Below are positions 1 to 6,388 of a stretch of DNA of 10,284 nucleotides, piece after piece. Positions within the stretch are counted from its first letter, which is position 1; the number at the start of each line of letters is the position of its first letter. Below the pieces are notes generated by a model, which had not been told where the DNA came from, did no database searches, and was given only the letters and a program-made list of their open reading frames with translations. The translations under genes were made by a program, and so were the position numbers. The stretch covers positions 1 to 10,284 of the forward strand of contig DHWT01000236.1 of NCBI GenBank assembly GCA_002413325.1, written 5' to 3'. The DNA is from Chitinophagaceae bacterium UBA5175 (lineage in GTDB: Bacteria > Bacteroidota > Bacteroidia > Chitinophagales > Chitinophagaceae).

Positions 1-13
1 CCTTCGATAGCAG

Positions 14-21
14 TAATTTCG
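14..21 (+). promoter_or_regulatory. Probable -7 promoter box of mnmG, nearly abutting the start codon
   Basis: The sequence TAATTTCG matches the Bacteroidota -7 consensus TAnnTTTG with one mismatch. Only four bases (CACT) lie between it and the mnmG ATG, so a transcript started about 5-7 bases beyond the box would have little or no leader. The -33 element would lie at or beyond the left edge and cannot be checked. The inositol-phosphatase gene at 9084 shows the same arrangement, which raises confidence that this is a real promoter. Confidence 0.5.
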
Positions 22-25
22 CACT

Positions 26-1888
26 ATGTTTTCCAAATATGATGTGATTGTGGTAGGTGCCGGTCATGCAGGTTGTGAGGCTGCAGCGGCTGCAGCCAAT
101 ATGGGCTCAAAAGTTCTTCTTGTTACAATGAACCTGCAAACCATCGCCCAAATGAGTTGCAACCCGGCCATGGGCGGTGTAGCCAAGGGTCAGATTGTTC
201 GTGAAATTGATGCATTGGGCGGTTATTCGGGTATTGTGACGGACAAGAGCATGATCCAATTCCGTATGCTGAACAAGTCCAAAGGGCCTGCCATGTGGAG
301 TCCGCGGGCTCAAAGCGACCGTATGCTATTTGCCGCAACATGGCGCGAAATGCTGGAAAATACCCCGAACGTCGACTTTTATCAGGACATGGTAAATGGT
401 CTCATAATAGAAAAAGATATTGTCAGAGGGGTAATTACAGGGATGGGTAATCGCATTTACTCAAATGCCGTTGTATTAACGAACGGCACTTTTTTGAATG
501 GAATCATCCATATCGGAGAAAAGCAATTTGGAGGGGGCCGGATGGCAGAAAAAGCAGCGACTGGAATTACCGAACAGTTGGTTAGCGCGGGCTTCGAATC
601 CAGCCGCCTGAAAACAGGAACACCACCCAGAATCGACGGCAGGAGCCTGGATTATAGCAAAATGGAAGAACAAAAAGGGGATGAACAACCGGTTGGTTTT
701 TCCTACCTCAATATTCCACTTCCTCCAAAACAAAAAAGCTGCTGGATTACATACACCAATCCGGCTGTTCATGATATCCTTAAAACCGGCTTCGATCGAA
801 GCCCTATGTTCGCAGGCCGTATTGACGGGATCGGTCCCCGGTATTGCCCCAGCATTGAAGACAAACTCAACCGCTTCGCCGATAAAGAAAGACATCAGCT
901 ATTCATAGAACCGGAAGGGTGGAACACGATAGAAATATATGTGAACGGTTTCAGCACATCCCTGCCGGAAGAGGTTCAATACGAAGCCCTTCGTAAAATA
1001 CCCGGTTTTGCCCGTTTTAAGGCATTCCGGCCGGGCTATGCCATAGAATACGATTATTTTCCTCCGACACAACTCCGCCACAGTCTGGAAACAAAAATTG
1101 TGGCCAATCTCTTCCTGGCCGGACAGATAAACGGCACCACAGGCTATGAGGAAGCTGCCTGTCAGGGACTCATGGCAGGAATCAATGCCCACAGGAAAAT
1201 CAATTTTCTTGAGTCGTTCGTTCTTGACCGGAGTGAAGCCTATATCGGGGTGCTAATAGACGATTTAATCAGCAAAGGAACGGAAGAGCCTTATAGAATG
1301 TTCACTTCCAGGGCAGAATTCCGCACATTGCTGAGGCAGGACAATGCAGACATCCGCCTAACGGAGAAAAGTTACTCTATGGGCCTTGCATCTTTAAGTC
1401 GCCTGCAAACAGTAAATCGCAAGAAAAATGAGGTTGATGAAATCACAAAGGTTCTTCAGAATTTCTCCATCGAACCAAAAGACGCAGAAGATCTGCTGAG
1501 TGGAAAGAACATGTCCCCCCTGCTTCAAAAGCAAAGAGCCGCTACGCTGCTTTTAAGGCCCAACCTGGACCTCGCAACGCTCAGCCTGCGAATTCCCGCC
1601 TTACATGAAAAACTCCGGGAATTTGGTCCCCATGCCCTCGAGCAGGCAGAGATCCAGTTGAAGTATGATGCGTATATTAAAAAGGAAAAAGAACTTGTAA
1701 ACCGGATTTCCCAGCTCGAACAGCTGTCCATTCCGGAAACCTTCGATTACGACCGCCTCTCAGCCCTTTCTATGGAGGCCCTTATCAAATTCAAAAAAAT
1801 AAAACCCAGGACGCTCGGACAGGCCAGCCGCATCAGCGGGGTTAACCCCACCGATATCCAGATCCTGATGGTTTACATGGGACGCTGA
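26..1888 (+). CDS. mnmG: tRNA uridine-5-carboxymethylaminomethyl(34) synthesis enzyme MnmG (GidA)
   Basis: MnmG works with the GTPase MnmE to install the carboxymethylaminomethyl group on the wobble uridine (U34) of certain tRNAs, using FAD, NADH and methylenetetrahydrofolate in the cytoplasm. The 620-residue length is normal for the family. Visible motifs in order are the N-terminal Rossmann FAD site GAGHAG (11-16), the SCNPAMGG block (44-51), the KSKGPAMWSPRAQSDR region (84-99), GTFLNG (154-159), LKTGTPPRIDG (195-205), PRYCPSIEDK (271-280) with the family-conserved Cys274, and AGQINGTTGYEEAA (365-378). The C-terminal helical part includes MFTSRAEFRTLLRQDNADIRLTE from about residue 425. The start is chosen because the FAD motif sits at the usual distance from it and a -7 box lies just upstream. 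No frameshift is seen. It ends directly against the convergent nadA stop. MnmG genes lie near oriC in many bacteria, which bears on the DnaA boxes about 1 kb to the right. Confidence 0.97.
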   Translation: MFSKYDVIVVGAGHAGCEAAAAAANMGSKVLLVTMNLQTIAQMSCNPAMGGVAKGQIVREIDALGGYSGIVTDKSMIQFRMLNKSKGPAMWSPRAQSDRMLFAATWREMLENTPNVDFYQDMVNGLIIEKDIVRGVITGMGNRIYSNAVVLTNGTFLNGIIHIGEKQFGGGRMAEKAATGITEQLVSAGFESSRLKTGTPPRIDGRSLDYSKMEEQKGDEQPVGFSYLNIPLPPKQKSCWITYTNPAVHDILKTGFDRSPMFAGRIDGIGPRYCPSIEDKLNRFADKERHQLFIEPEGWNTIEIYVNGFSTSLPEEVQYEALRKIPGFARFKAFRPGYAIEYDYFPPTQLRHSLETKIVANLFLAGQINGTTGYEEAACQGLMAGINAHRKINFLESFVLDRSEAYIGVLIDDLISKGTEEPYRMFTSRAEFRTLLRQDNADIRLTEKSYSMGLASLSRLQTVNRKKNEVDEITKVLQNFSIEPKDAEDLLSGKNMSPLLQKQRAATLLLRPNLDLATLSLRIPALHEKLREFGPHALEQAEIQLKYDAYIKKEKELVNRISQLEQLSIPETFDYDRLSALSMEALIKFKKIKPRTLGQASRISGVNPTDIQILMVYMGR

Positions 1889-2899
1889 TCACAATCCATA
1901 ACGCCTGCTGATTTCCAGCATCCGGTCAATCGGCTTGCGCGCTTTTTCCAATAATTCAGCCGGCATCCTGATCTCGGGTATCTCATATTCCATACAGGAA
2001 TAGAGTTTTTCCAGTGTGTTCAGCTTCATATAGGGACAATCATTGCATGCACAATTATTTTCCGGTGGTGCAGGAATGAATATCTTATCCGGCGAAGAAC
2101 GTATCATCTGATGCAGAATTCCGGATTCCGTTCCAACAATAAATTCCTTAGCCGTACTGGTTTGCGTGTATTTCAGGAGGGCTGTGGTGGATCCTATAAA
2201 ATCAGCCATACGCAAAACCGGTTCTTCACATTCCGGATGCGCGATGAATTTTGCCTGGCTGTGGCGCGTCTTTAATTCAGCAATTTTTTTTACACTGAAA
2301 ATTTCATGAACAATACAGGCACCATTCCAAAGCAACATATCGCGTCCAGTCCTTTTTTTCAGGTAAGCACCCAGGTTTTTATCCGGAGCAAAAATAATTT
2401 TTTGTTCCGGCGGTAAGCTTTCAATAATTTTTTCTGCATTGGATGAAGTGCAGATGATATCGCTCAGCGCCTTTACTTCTGCAGTACAATTAATATAGGA
2501 AATCACGAGGTGATCCGGATGCTCCTCCCGGAATGTGCGGAATCTTTCAGTCGGGGCCGAATCAGCAAGGGAGCAACCGGCCTTCAGGTCGGGTAATAAT
2601 ACTTTCTTATCAGGATTCAGTATTTTAGCTGTCTCCGCCATAAAATGAACGCCTGCGAAAACAATGATATCCGCTTTTGTGCGGGCTGCTTCCTGTGCAA
2701 GGCCCAGGCTGTCCCCGATAAAATCGGCTACATCCTGAATATCGGCATCCTGGTAATAATGCGCCAGCAACACGGCATTTTTAACTTTCTTCAATCTTTG
2801 GATCTCTGCAAAAAGATCCAGCGCCGGATCCAGCGCCACATCCAGGAATCCTTTCCGGTCAACCTGCGTTTTTGCTTCCTCCATGTTGATAACTGCCAT
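1889..2899 (-). CDS. nadA: Quinolinate synthase NadA
   Basis: NadA condenses iminoaspartate (from NadB, or an aspartate dehydrogenase) with dihydroxyacetone phosphate to make quinolinate, the de novo precursor of NAD, using a [4Fe-4S] cluster. From the start chosen here the protein is 336 residues, a usual family length. Recognisable blocks are VLLAHYYQDADIQDVADFIGDSL (from residue 43), LKAGCSLADSAP with Cys109, LLWNGACIVHE with Cys195, AHPECEEPV (220-228), VGTESGILHQM (255-265) and CACNDCPYMKLN, in which Cys288 is the expected third cluster ligand. Three starts are possible: 2986, 2899 and 2884. The longest would run the coding region through a perfect DnaA box and adds a non-conserved 29-residue tail. 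2899 is preferred, but 2884 (MEEAKTQ) is almost as good. No strong promoter is seen upstream; the best is a one-mismatch -7 box at 2929-2936 on this strand. nadB is not in the window. Confidence 0.96.
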   Translation of the reverse strand: MAVINMEEAKTQVDRKGFLDVALDPALDLFAEIQRLKKVKNAVLLAHYYQDADIQDVADFIGDSLGLAQEAARTKADIIVFAGVHFMAETAKILNPDKKVLLPDLKAGCSLADSAPTERFRTFREEHPDHLVISYINCTAEVKALSDIICTSSNAEKIIESLPPEQKIIFAPDKNLGAYLKKRTGRDMLLWNGACIVHEIFSVKKIAELKTRHSQAKFIAHPECEEPVLRMADFIGSTTALLKYTQTSTAKEFIVGTESGILHQMIRSSPDKIFIPAPPENNCACNDCPYMKLNTLEKLYSCMEYEIPEIRMPAELLEKARKPIDRMLEISRRYGL

Positions 2900-2957
2900 A
2901 GTATTTAATAATACATTATTTATATAAACAGATCTATTACTATTATAAGGTGATTTA

Positions 2958-2966
2958 TGTGGATAA
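2958..2966 (-). promoter_or_regulatory. Perfect consensus DnaA box
   Basis: The plus strand reads TGTGGATAA, the exact complement of the consensus DnaA box TTATCCACA. It sits 58 bp upstream of the chosen nadA start, next to the AT-rich stretch 2900-2957. If the site binds DnaA it could seed origin assembly or modulate nadA transcription. Confidence 0.6.
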
Positions 2967-3388
2967 ACCCACAATACCCGATGCAATAATCTGATTATTT
3001 TTTATTGTCCACGGATATACACATACTCTCCACAGGACGGAATATATACTGGAACTGTATTTAATGGTATTCCACATTACATCATTAGATTCCCGCTCTG
3101 GAAAAATACTTAATAACAGTTTTTTTATTAAAAACCGGATAAAAGGGTCTTTGTTCACGAGCCAGACCGGAAAGCCCCTGAATTATTTTTCTATTCTCAT
3201 TCCTTTCACAGAAAGTCCGGGAGGTATTGGGTGTTTTTCCACTAAAAAAACCGGTTATACCCCAAAATCCCTGAATATATGTTCCACTGTTTTCTTATGT
3301 TTCACGGACATTTTTTGCTTTCTTCACCCGGCAACGTTGCGGATACAAAGAAATACCATTTCAATGAGCACCCACGCGCGTTTGCATG

Positions 3389-3397
3389 TTTTCCACA
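3389..3397 (+). promoter_or_regulatory. DnaA box (TTTTCCACA) just upstream of the ppiD-like promoter
   Basis: TTTTCCACA fits the relaxed DnaA-box consensus TTWTNCACA exactly and the strict consensus with one mismatch. It ends one base before the TTTG -33 element (3399-3402) of the downstream gene, so a bound protein would probably contact or exclude RNA polymerase there. Binding is inferred from sequence only. Confidence 0.45.
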
Positions 3398-3398
3398 A

Positions 3399-3429
3399 TT
3401 TGTTCATAACCAATTTTCATCTATTTTTG
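3399..3429 (+). promoter_or_regulatory. Bacteroidota-type promoter (TTTG - 19 bp - TAnnTTTG) of the ppiD-like gene
   Basis: A -33 box TTTG (3399-3402) and a perfect -7 box TATTTTTG (3422-3429) are separated by 19 bp, the spacing described for the primary sigma factor of Bacteroides and Flavobacterium. Transcription would begin around 3434-3437, leaving a leader of about 27 nt before the ATG at 3463. This also argues that the open frame upstream of 3463 is not translated. Confidence 0.75.
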
Positions 3430-3462
3430 CCATCTTTTCCAAAAACCGACTATAATATATAT

Positions 3463-5607
3463 ATGTCTATCATTCAGAAAATAAGAGATAAGGCAGCCTG
3501 GTTAGTTTTCGGGCTGATTGCAGTGAGTCTGATCGGATTTCTTCTAATGGACGCACGTTCCATAGGCAACCGGGCCGGTGCATCCACTTCGGGAATCATC
3601 GGTTCTGTAAATGGCGAAAAACTGGATTATGCCGAATATCAGAAACAGGTTTCAGAAAATGAGGACAGGTACAAAAGTCAGGGTTATCCGGTAAATGATA
3701 TGCTTTCCCAGAATATCCGGGAAGAAGTCTGGAATCAGTTTGAAGAAAATGCCATCCTGATGACGGAATACCAGAAACTGGGCATTGATGTAAGCGATAA
3801 GGAATTGAATGACATGTTGGTTGGGCCCAATGCGGTCACGGAGATCAAGAGGGCGTTTACCGATCCGAATACCGGACAGTTTGATCCCCAGCAGGCTGCC
3901 TCCCGGATCAACCAGCTCAGGGCGATCTATAAAGGAAACCGCAAATCGGACCAGAATTATCCGATGGCCCAGAATTTCTTTGAACAGGCCCTTCCGCAGT
4001 TCATAAAAATGAGACAAAGAGAAAAATACATATCCCTCATTGCCCAAAGCACCTATATTCCCAAGTGGATGATAGAGAAGACGAACTCGGATAACAGCCA
4101 GATATCATCGGTTAACTATGTAAAAGTCCCTTATCAGACCATTTCGGACAGCGCTGTTCATATCCCGGACGAGGATATTCAAACCTATCTGGATAAACAT
4201 AAAAACCAGTTTAAACAGGAAGAATCTCGCACGATCAGTTATGTAAGTTTCAGTGCCGCCCCCACTTCAGGAGACAGCGCGGCTGTTTTCCAGCAGGTAG
4301 CTGCACTGAAACCTGATTTCAATAGTACCACAGATATGGAATCCTTCCTGGCTAAAAATGGTACAGAAATCAATTACAACGATGCCTTTGTTCCAAAATC
4401 GAAAATAGCAGGTTCAGCAAAAGATTCCATTACGGCCCTGCCGAAAGGAGGCGTGACGGGACCTTACCTGGACGGAACCAATTATGTGCTGGCCAGGGTT
4501 ATGGATATAAAAACGCTTCCTGATTCGGTTCATGCCCGTCATATCCTCGTGGCTTTTGCAGACCCGAAAACCGGACAGCAAAAAATGGACGATAGTACGG
4601 CTAAACAAAAAATCGACAGTATCAAGGCCCTGGTTGATAAAGGCCAGCCGTTCGACAGTGTGGCTTTTCGTTTATCTGACGACGAAGGCAGCCGCATTAA
4701 AGGGGGAGACCTCGGATATTTCGGACCAGGCCAGATGGTTAAGGAATTCGGAGATTTTGCCTTCAACGGCAAAAAGGGAGAAATAAAAATCGTCAAAACC
4801 CAATTTGGATACCATCTGGTTGAAATCCTGGATCAGAAGAATTTCGAACCAGCCTATAAGATCGCCTATTTTGCGCGCCGTATTGAGCCCAGTCAGGAAA
4901 CGGATCAAAACGCTTCTGGTCTCGCCAGTCAGTTTGCCGGTGAAAATCGCGACAAAGCGTCTTTTGATGCGGGAGTGAAAAAAGCAAATCTTAAATCCAT
5001 CGCTTCAACTGAAATTCAACCCACGGACTTTAACATCCAGGGCCTTGGGTCCAGCCGCACACTGGTGCGATGGATTTACGGAGCCAAACTGGGAGATGTA
5101 TCTGAATCTTTTTCTGTCGGCGATAAATATATCGTAGCCTTGGTTACAGAAATAAACCATAAAGGAACAATGAGCCTGGCTAAGGTAAGGCCCATGATTG
5201 AACCCATCCTGAGAAACCAGAAAAAGACGGAAATCATCTCGGCAAAAATCGGATCATCTGCTACCCTGGAAGCTGTGGCTTCAGCAACAGGCCAGCCGGT
5301 CAGCCATGCAGACAGCCTCCAGTTTTCTTCTCCCTATGTACCCAATGTTGGTCTGGAACCCAAGGTTGTAGGTTATTCCTTCGACAAACAATTGATCGGG
5401 AAAGCCCTTTCCGCCCCGGTTGGCGGAAATGATGGCGTTTTCGTATTGAAAGTGGAAAATGTAAGTGCCAGGGCGAATTATAATGTGGATGAGGAGCAGG
5501 CCAGGCAGGCTATGTTACAATCCCAGGAATCTGTTATTCAGCGTGCCGGTATTGATGCGCTGAAGAAAAAAGCAAAAATCGAAGACGATCGGGGCAAGTT
5601 TCTTTAA
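3463..5607 (+). CDS. Membrane-anchored SurA/PpiD-like peptidylprolyl isomerase and folding chaperone
   Basis: The 714-residue protein resembles the PpiD/SurA family: periplasmic chaperones that help newly exported proteins fold and that catalyse cis-trans isomerisation at proline. A short cytoplasmic N-terminus is followed by one membrane segment (about residues 12-29, AWLVFGLIAVSLIGFLLM), and the rest should be periplasmic. Residues about 45-200 form the helical SurA_N/PpiD-type chaperone region (GSVNGEKLDYAEYQ). A single parvulin rotamase domain spans about 354-457, with HARHIL (357-362), GGDLGYF (414-420) and QFGYHLVEILD (447-457). The remaining 250 residues are a second chaperone-like region with a helical C-terminus. 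The frame is open for 133 more codons upstream, but a perfect promoter lies inside that stretch and the membrane anchor follows directly after the Met at 3463, so 3463 is taken as the start. It is followed by a strong terminator and appears to be monocistronic. Family placement is secure; the exact name (ppiD or surA) is not. Confidence 0.93.
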   Translation: MSIIQKIRDKAAWLVFGLIAVSLIGFLLMDARSIGNRAGASTSGIIGSVNGEKLDYAEYQKQVSENEDRYKSQGYPVNDMLSQNIREEVWNQFEENAILMTEYQKLGIDVSDKELNDMLVGPNAVTEIKRAFTDPNTGQFDPQQAASRINQLRAIYKGNRKSDQNYPMAQNFFEQALPQFIKMRQREKYISLIAQSTYIPKWMIEKTNSDNSQISSVNYVKVPYQTISDSAVHIPDEDIQTYLDKHKNQFKQEESRTISYVSFSAAPTSGDSAAVFQQVAALKPDFNSTTDMESFLAKNGTEINYNDAFVPKSKIAGSAKDSITALPKGGVTGPYLDGTNYVLARVMDIKTLPDSVHARHILVAFADPKTGQQKMDDSTAKQKIDSIKALVDKGQPFDSVAFRLSDDEGSRIKGGDLGYFGPGQMVKEFGDFAFNGKKGEIKIVKTQFGYHLVEILDQKNFEPAYKIAYFARRIEPSQETDQNASGLASQFAGENRDKASFDAGVKKANLKSIASTEIQPTDFNIQGLGSSRTLVRWIYGAKLGDVSESFSVGDKYIVALVTEINHKGTMSLAKVRPMIEPILRNQKKTEIISAKIGSSATLEAVASATGQPVSHADSLQFSSPYVPNVGLEPKVVGYSFDKQLIGKALSAPVGGNDGVFVLKVENVSARANYNVDEEQARQAMLQSQESVIQRAGIDALKKKAKIEDDRGKFL

Positions 5608-5631
5608 ACAATATTCTCAATAAATCATTAT

Positions 5632-5657
5632 AAAAGCGGGCCCGTCCCGCTTTTTTT
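5632..5657 (+). terminator. Rho-independent terminator after the ppiD-like gene
   Basis: A 9-bp stem pairs AAAAGCGGG (5632-5640) with CCCGCTTTT (5646-5654) around a 5-base loop, and the T run continues to 5657. It lies 24 bases after the stop codon. A weaker hairpin follows at 5664-5683 (GACGG/CCGTC, 10-base loop, then TTTT) and might act as a back-up. Confidence 0.85.
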
Positions 5658-5753
5658 GTGTATGACGGGTGGATGATTCCGTCTTTTGCTGTTGATAACC
5701 TGCCATTCTCCATAATCCAGGAGCCATGGGCATTAGCCTTCAGTCCTTTTTCG

Positions 5754-5761
5754 TAACTTCA
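5754..5761 (+). promoter_or_regulatory. Possible -7 box of the DUF2480 gene
   Basis: TAACTTCA resembles TAnnTTTG with two mismatches and lies 13 bases before the ATG at 5775. No clear TTTG is found at the -33 distance. Because a strong terminator separates this gene from the one before it, a promoter is expected between 5658 and 5774, and this is the best candidate I can see. Confidence 0.3.
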
Positions 5762-5774
5762 TACGCTGAATAAT

Positions 5775-6293
5775 ATGCCGGAAGAAATTATAAATAGAGT
5801 AAGTCAGAGTGCCCTGAATACCCTTGACCTCGAGCAGTTCTTTCCGAAAGAATCGATCCGGATTTTCGATATGAAGCCCTTTCTTTTTATGGAACTGATC
5901 CTGAAAGAAAAGGATTTTAGGGATGCCTTAACGGCCATCGACTGGTCGGTTTACCGGGATTCGATTGTCGGAATTTTTTGTTCAGCAGACGCCGTGATTC
6001 CGGTATGGGCCTATATGCTGGTTACCAGTTATCTCCAGCCCTATGCCAAAGAAGTGATTATGGGGGATGAACCGGCCGTGTTGCGCCAGGTTATTACCGG
6101 CCGGATCCAGTCGATCGATCCGGAAGTTTACCGGGATCAGCGGGTTGTAGTGAAAGGATGCGGAGAAAAACCGGTCGGAGATTTTGCCTATCTCGAAATC
6201 ACGAAACGGCTCAGGCCGGTAGTGAAAAGTATTATGTATGGGGAACCCTGCAGTACGGTACCGGTTTATAAACGCCTGGTGCCTGGTAAATGA
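5775..6293 (+). CDS. DUF2480 family protein of unknown function
   Basis: The 172-residue protein matches the DUF2480 family, known to me only from Bacteroidota; no reaction or partner is established. Family-like features are the opening EEIINRVSQSALNTLDLEQFFP (residues 3-24), the central DWSVYRDSIVGIFCSADAVIPVWAYMLV (56-83), and a C-terminal part with Cys129 (KGCGEKPVGDFAYLEITKRLRPVVKSIMYGEPCSTVPVYKR) and Cys159. There is no signal peptide or clear membrane helix, so it is probably cytoplasmic. The two C-terminal cysteines could bind a metal or cluster, but this is speculation. From memory, homologues in some flavobacteria sit near Fe-S assembly (suf) genes; no such genes occur here. It has its own terminator and seems to be transcribed alone. 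Confidence 0.88.
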   Translation: MPEEIINRVSQSALNTLDLEQFFPKESIRIFDMKPFLFMELILKEKDFRDALTAIDWSVYRDSIVGIFCSADAVIPVWAYMLVTSYLQPYAKEVIMGDEPAVLRQVITGRIQSIDPEVYRDQRVVVKGCGEKPVGDFAYLEITKRLRPVVKSIMYGEPCSTVPVYKRLVPGK

Positions 6294-6298
6294 GGGAT

Positions 6299-6343
6299 AC
6301 CGGTTTAATGAGTTTACGAGCCTCATTTCCGGTGCACTTTTTT
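6299..6343 (+). terminator. Rho-independent terminator after the DUF2480 gene
   Basis: A two-part stem pairs ACCGG (6299-6303) with CCGGT (6329-6333) and AATGAG (6307-6312) with CTCATT (6322-6327), with a small unpaired bulge between them and a 9-base loop. A run of six T (6338-6343) follows four bases later. On the minus strand no T run follows, so it fits the rightward gene better than the converging mgtE, though the stem could also slow polymerase coming from mgtE. Confidence 0.65.
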
Positions 6344-6388
6344 ATTAATACTATTTCGATGAAAATCTTTAAACCGTAGGTGTCAAAC

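Larger units (their letters stand above)
2900..3462. other. Long AT-rich intergenic region with a DnaA-box cluster; candidate oriC or DnaA-binding regulatory locus
   Basis: This 563-bp gap between the divergent nadA and ppiD-like genes has no convincing coding sequence. It holds one perfect DnaA box (2958-2966, TTATCCACA on the minus strand) and one with a single mismatch (3389-3397, TTTTCCACA). Five more 9-mers have two mismatches, all on the plus strand: 3005-3013, 3015-3023, 3026-3034, 3068-3076 and 3235-3243. A very AT-rich stretch at about 2900-2957 borders the perfect box and could serve as an unwinding element, and another AT tract lies at 3449-3462. A 10-bp palindrome is at 3331-3340. 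The neighbouring mnmG gene is oriC-linked in many bacterial groups. What is seen is the box cluster; origin function is inference. The alternative is an ordinary regulatory region with chance matches or DnaA-controlled promoters. Confidence 0.4.

Noticed and set aside
476..895. 139-residue open frame on the minus strand inside mnmG
   Set aside because: It lies entirely within the conserved MnmG coding sequence and its translation shows no family-like motif.
2900..2986. 29-residue N-terminal extension of nadA starting at 2986
   Set aside because: It would code through the perfect DnaA box and an AT-rich tract, and the resulting sequence is not typical of NadA, which normally starts shortly before the DPxLDL region.
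3146..3168. GGTCT/AGACC hairpin in the nadA-ppiD gap
   Set aside because: It has a 5-bp stem with a 13-base loop and no T run, which is too weak to call a terminator or structured RNA.
3427..3456. Sigma-70-like TTGCCA - 18 bp - TATAAT before the ppiD-like gene
   Set aside because: Bacteroidota primary sigma factors use TTTG/TAnnTTTG instead, and a perfect example of that type lies just upstream. The match is probably a by-product of AT-rich sequence.
3064..3462. Frame open for 133 codons upstream of the ppiD-like start, giving an 847-residue protein
   Set aside because: The translated stretch is low in helix-forming composition, rich in Phe/Thr/Ser and unlike any family extension. A perfect promoter (3399-3429) lies within it, and the membrane anchor follows directly after the Met at 3463.
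5725..5772. 15-codon open frame before the DUF2480 gene
   Set aside because: It covers the probable promoter, has no ribosome binding site and has no recognisable leader-peptide feature such as a codon run or attenuator.
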